From CAVTWD01 sp963738325 (GTDB taxonomy: Bacteria; Actinomycetota; Acidimicrobiia; Acidimicrobiales; Ilumatobacteraceae): a stretch of 64,000 bases of DNA. The notes under the pieces are model-generated. The model made no database searches, was not told the origin of the DNA, and saw only the letters and a program-made list of their open reading frames with translations. Position 1 is the stretch's first letter, and the number at the start of each line of letters is the position of its first letter. Positions 44,746 through 53,919 of the stretch are shown here, in pieces. Made by a program: the position numbers and the translations under genes. The DNA lies in assembly GCA_963738325.1 (NCBI GenBank), contig CAVTWD010000017.1:1-64000 (forward strand), written 5' to 3'.

Positions 44746-45422
44746 TCCAGCGGGTATCGGCCATCCCGGCCAAACGCATGGACCGCCAGCTCATCTCCTT
44801 TCTCACCGACGACGAGGTCGACGCCCTGCTCTCAGCGCCCGACCGCGACACCTGGGTCGGCCGTCGCGACCATGCGTTGCTGCTCGTCGCCGTCCAGACG
44901 GGGTTGCGAGTCTCCGAGCTCACCTCGCTCACCCGTGCCGACGTCGAGCTCGGCGTGGGCGCCCATGTTCGCTGTCACGGCAAGGCCCGCAAGGAGCGGA
45001 TCACGCCGCTGACAACCCAGGTGTGCGCGGTGCTGCGGGTCTGGCTTGCCGAGCGCCGGAGAGCGCCCACCGATGTCGTGTTCCCAAGCCGCCGCGGCGG
45101 CCGCCTCAGCAGCGACGCCGTCGCCTTCCTCGTGACAAAGCACGCCGGGACCGCGACCAAGCGCTGCCCGCCGTTGGGCACCAAGACCGTGACGCCCCAC
45201 GTCCTGCGCCACACCTGTGCGATGCGTCTGCTGGCCGTCGGCGTCGACGTCTCGGTGATCGCCCTCCGGCTGGGCCACGAAGGTGTGGAAACCACCCAGA
45301 TCTACCTGCACGCCGACCTCGCCATCAAAGAACGGGCCCTCGCCCGAACCGCGCCCACGGGCACCACGCCTGGTCGCTATCGCGCCCCCGACTCGCTCCT
45401 CGCCTTCCTGGAGACGCTGTGA
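44454..45422 (+). CDS. ritC: RIT tyrosine recombinase C (copy 2)
   Basis: The 322 residues equal copy 1 except Arg for Trp directly before LGHEGVETTQIYLHADL. The substitution is in the loop next to the active-site His/Trp and could affect activity. The other catalytic positions (LRVSELTSL, HVLRHTCAM, Tyr in QIYLHA) are intact. Confidence 0.9.
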   Translation: MEGFFTERLIAQRRASPHTIASYRDTFRLLFGFVQGRTGKAPSKLGIEDLDAAVIGAFLDHLEADRHNSVRTRNNRLAAIHSLFAYAALRHPEHAALIQRVSAIPAKRMDRQLISFLTDDEVDALLSAPDRDTWVGRRDHALLLVAVQTGLRVSELTSLTRADVELGVGAHVRCHGKARKERITPLTTQVCAVLRVWLAERRRAPTDVVFPSRRGGRLSSDAVAFLVTKHAGTATKRCPPLGTKTVTPHVLRHTCAMRLLAVGVDVSVIALRLGHEGVETTQIYLHADLAIKERALARTAPTGTTPGRYRAPDSLLAFLETL

Positions 45423-45505
45423 TTATGCCGACTTCAACAGCCCGAAGTCGTTGCCCCACGAGGGTTCTGGAGCCCTACTCGGCATAACCCGCTGCTCGGC
45501 ATAAT
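45422..45505. repeat. 84-bp terminal inverted repeat, right, RIT copy 2
   Basis: Identical to 6952-7035; abuts IS256-b codons (LQRYRTH on the minus strand). Confidence 0.9.
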
Positions 45506-46225
45506 GGGTCCGGTACCGCTGCAAGACCTCGCCGGTAAGGGTGGAGCGCAGCGCGTCGACCAGCCCGGGGTGGGCGTCGGAGACCACCAGCGCCACCCCG
45601 GCGAGGCCTCGAGCGACGAGGCCGCGCAGGAACGCCAACCATCCGGCGCCGTCTTCGGTGGTGATCACGTCGAAGCCGAGCACCTCCCGGTGGCCTTTCG
45701 GCGTTGACCGCCACGGCGATCACCACGGCCACGTTGACGATGCGGCCCCCCTCTCGCACCTTCTGGGACAGGGCGTCGAGCGACACGCAGGTGTAGGGGC
45801 CAGCGTCGAGGGGCCGGTTACGGAAGGCGGCCACCTCGGCGTCCAACTCGGCGGCCATCCGCGACACCTGCGACTTGGAGATCCCCTCGATCCCCAACGT
45901 CTGGATGAGCCCTTCCACCCGCCGCGTCGACACGCCCCGCACGTAACACTCGGCCACCACCGCCACCAGCGCCCGCTCGGCTCGCCGGCGGGGTTCCAGC
46001 AGCCAGCCTGGGAAGTAGGAACCCTCCCGCAGCTTGGGGATCGACACCTCAATCGAGCCCACCCTCGTGTCGAGCTGGCGGCACCGGTAGCCGTTGCGGC
46101 GGTTGGTGCGCTCCGGCGTCACCTCCCCGTAGCCGACATTGCACACCACGTCCAGCTCAGCTGCCATCAACCGCTCGCGAACGTGGCCACCATCTCCCGC
46201 AGCAGATCGCTGCCCTCGGCGTCGA
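45506..46225 (-). pseudogene. IS256-family transposase b, N-terminal part (frameshifted)
   Basis: Reading from the right: SDLLREMVATFA, then (after a one-base loss near 46170) RLMAAELDVVCNVGYGEVTPERTNRRNGYR. IPKLREGSYFPGWLLEPRRRAERAL and the first DDE Asp region YTCVSLDALSQKVREGG follow. A one-base gain near 45705 precedes VLGFDVITTEDGAGW and ALVVSDAHPGLVDAL (second Asp), and the frame ends LQRYRTH at the RIT. The start codon and terminal repeat are missing. The rest is at 3216-3660. Confidence 0.82.
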
Positions 46226-46231
46226 GGTGCT

Positions 46232-46500
46232 TGCGTGGGTTCGCCGTGACGGTGCTGCAGCGACGCCTCGCATCCTCACCAGAGGCGATCTACCAGTCGC
46301 TGGCCCGTCGCCAACGACGCCTCCAGGGCCGCCTCGACGAAGACCCGAAGGCTTGCGCTGGGCCAGAGCACTGCTGGAGGACCGGGGGGCCCAGGTTGAT
46401 CTCGACGACCTCGACGACATGGACGACGCCGAGGTCGAGGACCTCGAAGAGGAGGTCGTCGATGAGGCGACCGCGGCCCGGACGCTGGCCGAGCTCGAGG
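46232..46500 (+). pseudogene. Helicase C-terminal relic
   Basis: FAVTVLQRRLASSPEAIYQSLARRQRRLQGRL, then in the next frame LLEDRGAQVDLDDLDDMDDAEVEDLEEEVVDEATAARTLAELEVKI. This acidic coiled segment after the helicase core is typical of the large SNF2/DEAD-like helicases that occur alone or in restriction/DISARM-like defence loci. The gene is cut at its 5' side by the IS256-b relic and carries one frameshift. No partner genes are visible, so assignment to a defence system is speculative. Confidence 0.5.
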
Positions 46501-46640
46501 TGAAGATTCACACTCGCCGTACTCCCCCCGGACCGGGCACCTGGCCCAGCCGGGAGGTGTTCGCGGTGCCGACGGGATGGGCCCACCGACCTGACTATGG
46601 TCGACGTCGCTGTCCCCCCCGGGCATGGAGGAGCGCGTCG

Positions 46641-48048
46641 GTGAACACCTTCCGTGCGACAACGGCAGGCCTGGTGGGTGCCGTGGTGATCGCGGTTTCA
46701 ATCGGCGCGCTGGCGTCGAGCGGCGGCTCGGATCGCGTCATCGCCCCGATCCCCGCCCACGGACTCCAGCAGGCGACCAGGGTTCCGCCGATCGGTTCGG
46801 GCATCCACAAGATCCAGCACGTCGTGGTGATCATGCAGGAGAACCGGTCGTTCGACTCGTACTTCGGCACCTACCCCGGAGCCAATGGCATCCCTGCACG
46901 CGTGTGCGTCCCGAACCCCAAGACCGGCGGGTGTGTTGTTCCGTTCCACAATCCCAACCTGTCGAACGCGGGTGGTCCGCACTCCCAGGCCAGCGCCGTG
47001 GCCGACATCGACGGCGGGCGCATGGACGGATTCGTCGCCCAGGCGCAAAACGCGTGCTCCACCTGCAGCGGGGTCGACGTGATGGGCTGGCACGACGCCC
47101 GCGAGATCACGAACTACTGGTCCTACGCCCAGCACTTCGTGCTCCAGGACGAGATGTTCGAACCGAACGCCTCGTGGAGTCTCCCCGCCCACCTGTTCAT
47201 GGTTTCCGAGTGGTCAGCGAGATGCCGCGTGCGAGGCGACCCTATGAGCTGCGTGAGCGCCGTCCAAGCGCCAGACTTGCCCCCCGACGCCAAGCCCGGA
47301 AGCAACCCGAACTACGCCTGGACCGATCTCACCTACCTGTTGTTCAAGAACCACGTGAGTTGGGGTTACTACGTGGCCACCGGTAACGAGCCCGACTGCG
47401 CCGACGGCCAGATGACCTGCGTCCCCCACCAGCAGGGGGCGTCGACACCCGGGATCTGGAACCCGCTGCCCTGGTTCACCACGGTGAAGCAGGACGGCCA
47501 GCTCGGCAACATCAAGAACACCGTCGCCTTCGCCAGCCGCCGCGAAGGCAGGAACGCTTCCGGCGGTCTCCTGGGTGGTGCCCGACGACGTCCACAGCGA
47601 ACATCCACCGGGGCGGATCGACCGGGGCCAGGCCTTCGTGACCTCACTCATCAACTCGATCATGAGCGGCCCCGACTGGTCCTCGACGGCCATCTTCTTG
47701 TCCTGGGACGACTGGGGCGGTTTCTACGACCACGTCAAGCCGCCGGTCGTCGACCAGAACGGGTACGGGCTGCGGGTTCCCGGCATCGTCATCAGCCCCT
47801 ACGCCCGGCGAGGGCTCATCGACCACCAGACGCTCAGCTTCGACGCCTACGCCAAGTTCATCGAGGACGTCTTCCTCGGTGGCCAACGCCTCGACCCCGC
47901 TTCCGATGGCCGGCCCGATACGCGCCCAACCGTCCGCGAGAAGGCACCCCAACTCGGCAACCTAGCGACGGACTTCAACTTCAACCAGGCACCGCTCCCA
48001 CCCCTGGTCCTTTCGCAAACGCCCCCACCAGGCCCGCCGTCGCGCTGA
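46641..48048 (+). CDS. Phosphoesterase family protein (phospholipase C/acid phosphatase type), secreted, frameshifted
   Basis: GTG 46641 (GGAGG upstream) starts VNTFRATTAGLVGAVVIAVSIGALASSGG, a signal peptide. The PF04185-type hallmark IQHVVVIMQENRSFDSYFGTYPGANG follows (metal-binding Glu-Asn), then MDGFVAQAQNACSTCSG, then VMGWHDAREITNYWSYAQHFVLQDEMFEP. At about 47537 the frame slips. The conserved end continues as VSWVVPDDVHSEHPPGRIDRGQAFVTSLINSIM, FLSWDDWGGFYDHVKPP and IVISPYARRGLIDHQ. Such enzymes hydrolyse phospholipids or phosphate monoesters outside the cell. It is the first chromosomal-looking gene right of the element nest. Confidence 0.82.
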
Positions 48049-48465
48049 CGCTGGAGTCGGGGCACGCATCCGAGCCGCGCCTTGGCCGCGGCCCCTCGGC
48101 CCCCACTCGGCCCAGGCAAGGTCCACAGGACCGTCGCCCCCGTGGACCCGGTCAACCACCTCTCGTGGCCGAGCCGAGGGACCTCCGAAGGACCCGCCCT
48201 GCGCCCCGGCCCCGTCGGAGCCCCGTCATCGCCGGTGAAAACGACCAGGTGCAACTAGCTAGGTGGAACCAGGTGTCGGCGGCCGTGAGATCCTGCCCCG
48301 GGGGCGGTCACGAAACTGCCCGGGGATGGCCAACGGTTCTGCCCAGTGGCGGTCAGGTGACGTGCCCTTGTTGATATCGGCGCCTCGTCGGAGATCCCCG
48401 GCGTGGTGCTCCTCCCGGTTCGACTTGCCGGTCGCCACGCAGACCATCGACCGGGAGGAGCCGTT
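48049..48465. other. Intergenic with Gly/Pro-coding read-through, no gene
   Basis: Nothing recognisable. CCTGCCCCGGGGGCGGTCACGAAACTGCC at 48292 and similar short repeats (CTGCCCGGGGATGG, CTGCCCAGTGGCGGTCA) just before the IS21 relic could be remains of its left end. Confidence 0.3.
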
Positions 48466-48575
48466 GAAGTCTTACGAGGAGATGATGGAGATCCTAGAAG
48501 CGTTCGCGCTACAGAGAGCTTGCGTGATGCGGCCGAGTTGGCGGACTGTTCCCAGTGGGGCATCCCGTAAGCGAG
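48466..48575 (+). pseudogene. IS21-family transposase (IstA) N-terminal fragment
   Basis: LKSYEEMMEILEAFAL, then after a slip SLRDAAELADCSQWG, corresponds to the N-terminal HTH of IstA. Only about 36 codons remain. It may belong with the core fragment at 25607-25860 or be independent. Confidence 0.6.
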
Positions 48576-48934
48576 GGTCGGGTTACCTGTAGCTCGACGT
48601 GCGCGCAGGCTCGGGCGCTGCGGCGGCGGGAATGGGACCGCAACCGCCAGCACCGGGCCAAACCGGCGACGAAGCTGCGCCAACACGGCAGCCCGCACCC
48701 GCCCGCGAGCCACAGGAACGCCTACTCGCCGTCGTACGCCTGTTCATCACCGCCGGGTTGCGCGTCGCCGTCCGCCTCGACGGCGTCTAGGAGACTGCTG
48801 AAGTGGTCGTATTTGGCCCAAGCCGCAAGACTGTGACCAGGACGTTTTGCTCCCGAAATCAGCGGAAGATCGATTAGATGAGCTATCTCCTAGGTCGGTG
48901 GCGACACAGTGACCGCGCCCCGCCTCTGAACCGC

Positions 48935-49100
48935 GCAATGGAAACGCACCCGCCGCCTGTTCGCCGCCACCCTGCCCGCCCCGTGCGGCGAATGCGGGGA
49001 GATCATCCCGCCCGGCGCCGCGTACCACCTCAACCACAAGATGCCGAGATCGAAGGGCGGTCCCGACACGCCCGACAACCTGGAGGTGACCGACCCGCGC
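48935..49100 (+). pseudogene. HNH endonuclease fragment
   Basis: KRTRRLFAATLPAPCGECGEIIPPG followed by AYHLNHKMPRSKGGPDTPDNLEVTDPRC. The CxxC, His-x-x-His-like LNHKMPRSKGG and DNL motifs are HNH. There is no start codon and no continuing frame with similarity; the downstream part is low-complexity. Probably a phage or IS remnant. Confidence 0.5.
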
Positions 49101-49778
49101 TGCAAACCTGGAGGACTCGCCCCGGCTCGCCTGGGAAGCGAAGCAGCGGCGCAGGGGCCGACACCGTGCGGGCCTCGCAGCAGCGCTGGGGCCAGCCGAC
49201 CTCAACGGCGACCGCCTCGCACGCTGCAGCGGTCGAGCGGTCCCGCATCTTCTAGCCGGGCCGGAGCTTCCGACTCTCCCGTCTCGGTGGGGGCGCCGCC
49301 GAATCGGCATCTATTGGGGTCGCCGAAATGTTTGAGGAGACGGTTCGTCGTTCTGCGTTCAGCCAAGCTGGTTGGCGTCGAGCCGCCCTATAACTTCCTC
49401 TTGGCCCGGGCCTCGCCCACACACGTCCACGCGCAAGCGATCACTGGCTGCAAGACGCTCGCTACGGAGTTGATAGGTGCCGTCGGTGCCCCTGATTGGG
49501 ATGATGCCTGGGTCTGCTGCTTTGGCGAGGAGGACCTGGCTGATGACGGCGAACAGGATCTACGCTCGGGCCCCTCTTCGGGTGCGGGTGGCCACGACGG
49601 CGTGGTCGTGTTGTTCCGCAATAGAGGGAGGAGCGTCATGTCAGATAACGGGATATCCAGGAGTCGCGGCCCTGAACTCCAATCAGGCATCTCGCCCTTC
49701 TCATCGATCCTGGCGGGAGCACCGTCGTCGAATGGTTGTGTCGCGGCGCAGGATTGGTCGGTCCTTGGCTAGGAGCTT
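49101..49778. other. Stretch with gene remains, not identified
   Basis: The minus strand at 49360-49600 reads ILFAVISQVLLAKAADPGIIPIRG and RLRVDVCGRGPGQEEVIG, which looks like once-coding DNA, but I do not recognise it and it contains stops. Nothing else is supported. Confidence 0.3.
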
Positions 49779-50546
49779 TTAGCCGACGATGTCAACGGGG
49801 GTGCCAGCGGGTACATCCCGTAGTCGGGTCAAGTCCGCATCATGGAGGCGGACGCAGCCGTGGGAGACTCTGGCCCCGGTTGTGCCAATGGCGGCGTCGG
49901 AGCCTAAGGGTCCGTGGATGGCCGTGATGGCGTCGCCGGACTCTTCCCAGTCGCTGATGGCGTTGCTGTGAGCCGAGGTGACCATAACGAATGGGCCGTA
50001 GCCAGGCGAGGGAGGCTCGGCGAAGAGTGCAACGAAGAAATGGCCGGTCGGTGTGGGGTAAGCGGGAAGGCCGACACCAATAGGGAAGTCGGCTACCTGT
50101 TGGCCCCGCTTGAACAGCTGAAGGTGGGTGGTGTCTAGATTGATGACTATTCGGTAGGGGTCGCTGGCGAGGCTCACATCGCCGGCTGGCACCCAGGCCA
50201 CTGACTCGTTGGGTCGCTGCGCCAAGCGGACCTCGACCCAGCCCGGCTGCTGAGCGAGCACCGGCAGCACCGACGCCGCGCCCAACCACTGCCCCGGTAC
50301 GTTCACTGCCGGCGGGCTGCCTGGTGTCCGGCTGCCCGGTGCCCCCGCGGGGCGTACCGTCGCGACCAGAGTCTCACCCTTGGCCGCCTGCGCCATCGTG
50401 GTCGTCACTTGCTGGGCGGCGATTTGGGTGGAAATGGCCGGCTGCTCTACAGGGGCGGAGTCATGGTTGGCTGAGCAAGCGCCGAGGACTGCCAGGCCAA
50501 GCGCCAAAATACCGCCGCATACGACCAGGCGGCGGTGAACCGCCAC
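49779..50546 (-). CDS. L,D-transpeptidase (YkuD/ErfK type), lipoprotein
   Basis: The GTG 50546 start gives a lipoprotein signal (CGGILALGLAVLGAC, lipobox Cys about 24) and 255 residues. After an SH3-like middle (PGWVEVRLAQRPNESVAWVPAGDV) the YkuD domain reads RIVINLDTTHLQLFKRGQQVADFPIGVGLPAYPTPTGHFFV. It ends with the catalytic motif AIHGPLGSDAAIGTTGARVSHGCVRLHD (His, Ser-His-Gly-Cys nucleophile, Arg). It would form 3-3 cross-links in peptidoglycan or attach proteins. It overlaps the upstream LPVTG gene by one base, so the two are co-transcribed. Confidence 0.92.
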   Translation of the reverse strand: MAVHRRLVVCGGILALGLAVLGACSANHDSAPVEQPAISTQIAAQQVTTTMAQAAKGETLVATVRPAGAPGSRTPGSPPAVNVPGQWLGAASVLPVLAQQPGWVEVRLAQRPNESVAWVPAGDVSLASDPYRIVINLDTTHLQLFKRGQQVADFPIGVGLPAYPTPTGHFFVALFAEPPSPGYGPFVMVTSAHSNAISDWEESGDAITAIHGPLGSDAAIGTTGARVSHGCVRLHDADLTRLRDVPAGTPVDIVG

Positions 50547-51109
50547 TAACCAGTCACTGGAAGTGGTGTAGACGATATGGGCGCGGTCCCTGCCTCCGGT
50601 TCGCCCGGTCCTGGCTCAGCCTCGGTGGTTGCGGGGGGGACCGTCGTCGCAGATGCGACGGTGGTCGTCGTCGCTCCTGGCACGGTGGTCGTCGAAGCCG
50701 TGGTCGTGGTAGTCGATTCGACTACGGTAGTCGATTCGACTACGTCAAAGGTGGCTTCCGCCGAACAGCTACCTCCGGAATTGGCAGTTGTCAGCCTGTA
50801 GGTTCCCGGTGCTGCGGGGGCGCCACCGGGTACGGCGGCGCTGAAAGACCCCGAACCAGCGCTGAAGAAGCTGAGGAGCTTGGCTGGGGCCGGGGGGGGA
50901 GAAATGAGGTTGACAAAGAGAACACCACAACCCGCCCAGCCTGCTCCGGTGTAAGTGACGGTCTCGCCGGGCATCGCTGTGGTTGGGGTTACAGTGAGCG
51001 TCGGGGGGTCGGCCTGACCCGACGCCTCGACCGCGGTGCCAAACACGATAAAGCCCGCCACCGCGACAACAGAAGCCAGCTTGGACAGTCCATGACGCCG
51101 CTTCAGCAT
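50546..51109 (-). CDS. Secreted wall-type protein ending in LPVTG
   Basis: The 187-residue protein has a signal peptide (MLKRRHGLSKLASVVAVAGFIVFGTAVEASGQA) and an Ig/IPT-like domain (LTVTPTTAMPGETVTYTGAGWAGCG, with the paired Cys of this fold). A Thr/Val-rich stalk with repeated ESTTVVESTT follows. It ends exactly in PLPVTG before the stop. LPxTG sortase motifs are normally followed by a membrane segment and basic tail; here there are none. TAG and the next GTG share a base. Either the tail was lost or the motif serves another attachment, possibly by the L,D-transpeptidase encoded next (inference). Confidence 0.7.
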   Translation of the reverse strand: MLKRRHGLSKLASVVAVAGFIVFGTAVEASGQADPPTLTVTPTTAMPGETVTYTGAGWAGCGVLFVNLISPPPAPAKLLSFFSAGSGSFSAAVPGGAPAAPGTYRLTTANSGGSCSAEATFDVVESTTVVESTTTTTASTTTVPGATTTTVASATTVPPATTEAEPGPGEPEAGTAPISSTPLPVTG

Positions 51110-51452
51110 GACGCGTCTATATCATATGTGACCGCCACTTCCAAGCACTCGCCTCGGGCTCGGTCGAATCGTCGAGATTCCCGAGTACCGCAGCGAAAGC
51201 GCGGCACGCCGGCACCTCCAGATGTAGTCGGCCGTGGACGCGTCCACGCCCGACGCGCCGGCGAGGGCCCGACTTTCACTGGTGCTCCGAGAGTTGCCGG
51301 CGGTCGCGCTGGACGCGGCACATCCTCAGAGCACGATCGAGCCCCTGTGGAAGGGGCAACCCGCCCGACGCCAGCGTGGTGTCGATGTCGAGCGAGGCCG
51401 AGGAGACCCGCACGGCGGTGCGCTCGGAGGACCATCTCGGGGCGCTGGGGCG

Positions 51453-52030
51453 GTGACCGCTGGCCCTCAGCCGTCGGGCGAGCCGGGACAGGGGCCGCCA
51501 GCGGCGCGGGCTCCGAGCGGCGGGCTCGGTGACGTCGAGGAGCCCGGGAGGTACTCGCGGGCGCGGCTGCTGGCCCTGTCTGACGGCGTGTTCGCGATCG
51601 CGCTGACGCTGCTGGTCGTGAGCGTGCGCGTCGAACCCGGGGTCACCGCAGCGAACCTGGGCCAAGCGCTGCGAGACCTCGGCCCCGAGGTCTTTCGCCT
51701 ATGCCCTGAGCGTCGCCGTAATCGGTGCCTTCTGGGTCAACCACCACCGCTGCTTTCGGCGGATCGTGGGGGTGGACGTCGGTCTGCTGTGGGTGAACAT
51801 CGCGTACCTCGGCGTCGGGGAGTTCATCCCGTTCCCGACGGACGTGCTCGGCCGCTATGGCGACCAGACCGACGCGGTGATCCTCTACGCCGCGGTCATC
51901 GCCAGCGCGGCCTTCTTGGGGTGGTGTCTCTACGCTTATGCGGCCGGTCGTCATCTCGTCGCGGCGGGCCCAGCGGCGACGCCGGACCACCCGGCGGCCT
52001 GTTCGTTGCGGGTCGGCGCCGTCTTCGCCG
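51453..52030 (+). pseudogene. TMEM175-family potassium channel-like protein, frameshifted and truncated
   Basis: GTG 51453 starts an acidic Pro/Gly lead. The hallmark TM1 is RLLALSDGVFAIALTLLVVSVRV (the family FSDGVFAIAxTLL filter-helix motif). Near 51690 an extra T shifts the frame, after which AYALSVAVIGAFWVNHHRCFRRI and VGLLWVNIAYLGVGEFIPFPTDVLGRYGDQTDAVILYAAV continue. The frame then reads HPAACSLRVGAVFAAG and meets the truncated end of the opposing carboxylesterase. The last membrane helices are missing. Confidence 0.7.
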
Positions 52031-53447
52031 CCGGCCCACGCCGGCAGCCCCGGGGTGGTTCGGGTCACCGCCTCGCGCGAAAGCCAGCCACGCCTCGCTC
52101 ATCTGATCGGCGAGGGCCGCTGCCTCAGGCCGCTCGCCGGTCAGGCCTCCAAGGTGCAGGTTGTCGAAGACGAACGACAGTTCCAGGCCGTGTGGAGCGC
52201 CGAGGGAGCCGCCGAGCACTGGCGTCGTGAAATCGAAGCGGTACGTCCACACAGGAGTGGGGTCGAACGCGAGCCGGCGCTCGGCGAGGCGGATCGACGG
52301 GATCCGGAACCCGTCGGTTGCAAGCGCGGCCAGCAGCTCTCCCGGCGTCGCCCCAGGCCGGGTGCGTCGGTAGACGTCATAGCGGTCGACACCCCGAGCG
52401 GCCATGGTCGCCGCTCGCGCCCGAGCGGAACGCTCGTCGAGGCCAGCGACAGAGTCAGCGAGGAAGAGCGTCATTTCGTCCCGGTTGGTGCCGATCAGCA
52501 GGGGGATGCCGGCCGCGCTCGGGGCGGCCGTCAGCTTGAACGGATGCACGGGAAGGGTCGCTTCGTCGCGCACGGGCTCGAGCCGATGGCCCGACCCGAA
52601 GATCACACCGAGGGCGCCACCAAGGACGGCGACTTGCGCCGCCATCAACCGATCGAGCGAGACCGCTTGGAGCTCGTCCATCGAGGAGACCTCGAGTGCG
52701 TCGAGCAAAGCCCCGGTCGTCCTGGCCGCGGCCTCCGGCTCAAGGGCCACGAGACCTGGACCGCTCTGGATGATCGCCCTGTGGAACAGCCCCCGCGCCA
52801 TGGGCATGGCCAGGAGCGTGCAGACCTTCAGTCCGCCACCGGACTCGCCCAAGATAGTGACGTTCCCCGGATCACCGCCGAAGGCGGCGATGTTGTCACG
52901 CACCCATTCCAGGGCGGCCACGATGTCGAGCATCCCGACGTTCCCCGGCGGAACGGGCTCGTCGCCTGCCCAGCTCTCCCCCAACCACATGAAGCCCAGT
53001 GCCCCCAACCGATGGTTCACGTTGACGACGACGGCGTCGCCTCGTCGAACGAGATTGGCAGCGTCGTAGCCCGGCAAGTTGCCGGAGCCGGTCGTGAAGC
53101 CCCCGCCGTGCCACCAAACCATGACCGGGCGGCCCGCTCCCTGCGTGGCCGGTCCCCAGGTGTCCACCGAGAGGCAATCCTCGCCGTGGGTGTCCTGGAG
53201 GCTCAGGAGGCCAGCGATGAGCGGCTCGACCTCGGGTGGCACCACGCCGCGGTTGGATGGCTGTGGGCACGCGTCGCCGAACGAGGAGGCGTCCCGCACA
53301 CCCGACCAAGGCTTCATGGGCTGTGGTGGGCGGAAGCGGTTGGCTCCCCCCGTCGGCGGCGTAGGGGACGCCCTTGAACGAGGCGACGCCGTCCACCGTC
53401 ACGCCTTGCACGGCTCCGGCGGATCTCTCGACGACCGGCTGCACCAT
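52028..53447 (-). pseudogene. Carboxylesterase type B, frameshifted and C-terminally truncated
   Basis: GTG/ATG 53447 starts MVQPVVERSAGAVQGVTVDGVASFKGVPYAA. A G-run near 53355 adds bases, and the rest continues as MKPWSGVRDASSFGDACPQ. The oxyanion motif WWHGGGF, VVNVNHRLGALGFMWL and nucleophile elbow TILGESGGGLKV (Gly-x-Ser-x-Gly), plus a late His-containing PHGLELSFVFDN, are present. After AFARGGDPNHPG a second slip leads to LPAWA and then similarity stops, where TMEM175 also stops. The usual length is about 500 residues; about 30 C-terminal residues are absent. Confidence 0.8.
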
Positions 53448-53562
53448 TGCGCCCCCTCCCGGCGCGGCGCGGCCCCGGCGGGAGGGATGCTCGCGCCCTC
53501 GACGCTCGGGGTCAACGCTCGGCCAGCGCGTGGCCGAGGCTCACCGCTCGGCCTCGTCGGCG

Positions 53563-53823
53563 TCAGGGCGGGGGCCGGTGGCTGGCTGCCTCTCGAACGG
53601 CGGCGAGGAGGTCCGGGCCGGCTCCGTTGACGCTGAGAGCCGTGCCCGCGTGCGCCAGGGTGACCGAGTAGCCGATGGCGACCTCCCTGGCACCGTCGAG
53701 TCGCCAACCCTCGGCGAGGAGCGCGTCAAGAAGGTCCTGGATGGGGTTGCCGGCGGGGACGGGGGTGGGAGTCGCCGTGAGGTTGGGGTTGTGCTCAGGA
53801 GCGGCGGGAGCGTCGGTCACCAC
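53563..53823 (-). CDS. Small hypothetical protein
   Basis: The 86-residue frame, MVTDAPAAPEHNPNLTATPTPVPAGNPIQDLLDALLAEGWRL, has a structured C-terminal half (GYSVTLAHAGTALSVNGAGPDLLAAV). I do not recognise it. It lies between the esterase and the FUSC gene on the same strand, with no clear ribosome site. Confidence 0.4.
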   Translation of the reverse strand: MVTDAPAAPEHNPNLTATPTPVPAGNPIQDLLDALLAEGWRLDGAREVAIGYSVTLAHAGTALSVNGAGPDLLAAVREAASHRPPP

Positions 53824-53919
53824 TCGACTCTATGACGTCGGCGGGGCCGGCTCGATGCGTTCGGGCGGGTCGATTCGCGCATATAGGTCCGGATCGACCC
53901 CCATGAACGAGGGACCGGG

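Larger units (their letters stand above)
42135..45505 (+). mobile_element. RIT element, copy 2
   Basis: It has the same structure as copy 1: palindrome 42136-42151, 84-bp inverted repeats 42159-42242 and 45422-45505, and three recombinase genes all open. The left flank is IS256-a C-terminus, the right flank IS256-b N-terminus, the complementary mismatch to copy 1. It is probably the functional copy. Confidence 0.9.

Noticed and set aside
50700..50745. Double 17-bp near-palindrome GTAGTCGATTCGACTAC as operator
   Set aside because: It lies within the coding region of the wall protein and simply encodes the repeated VVESTT stalk.
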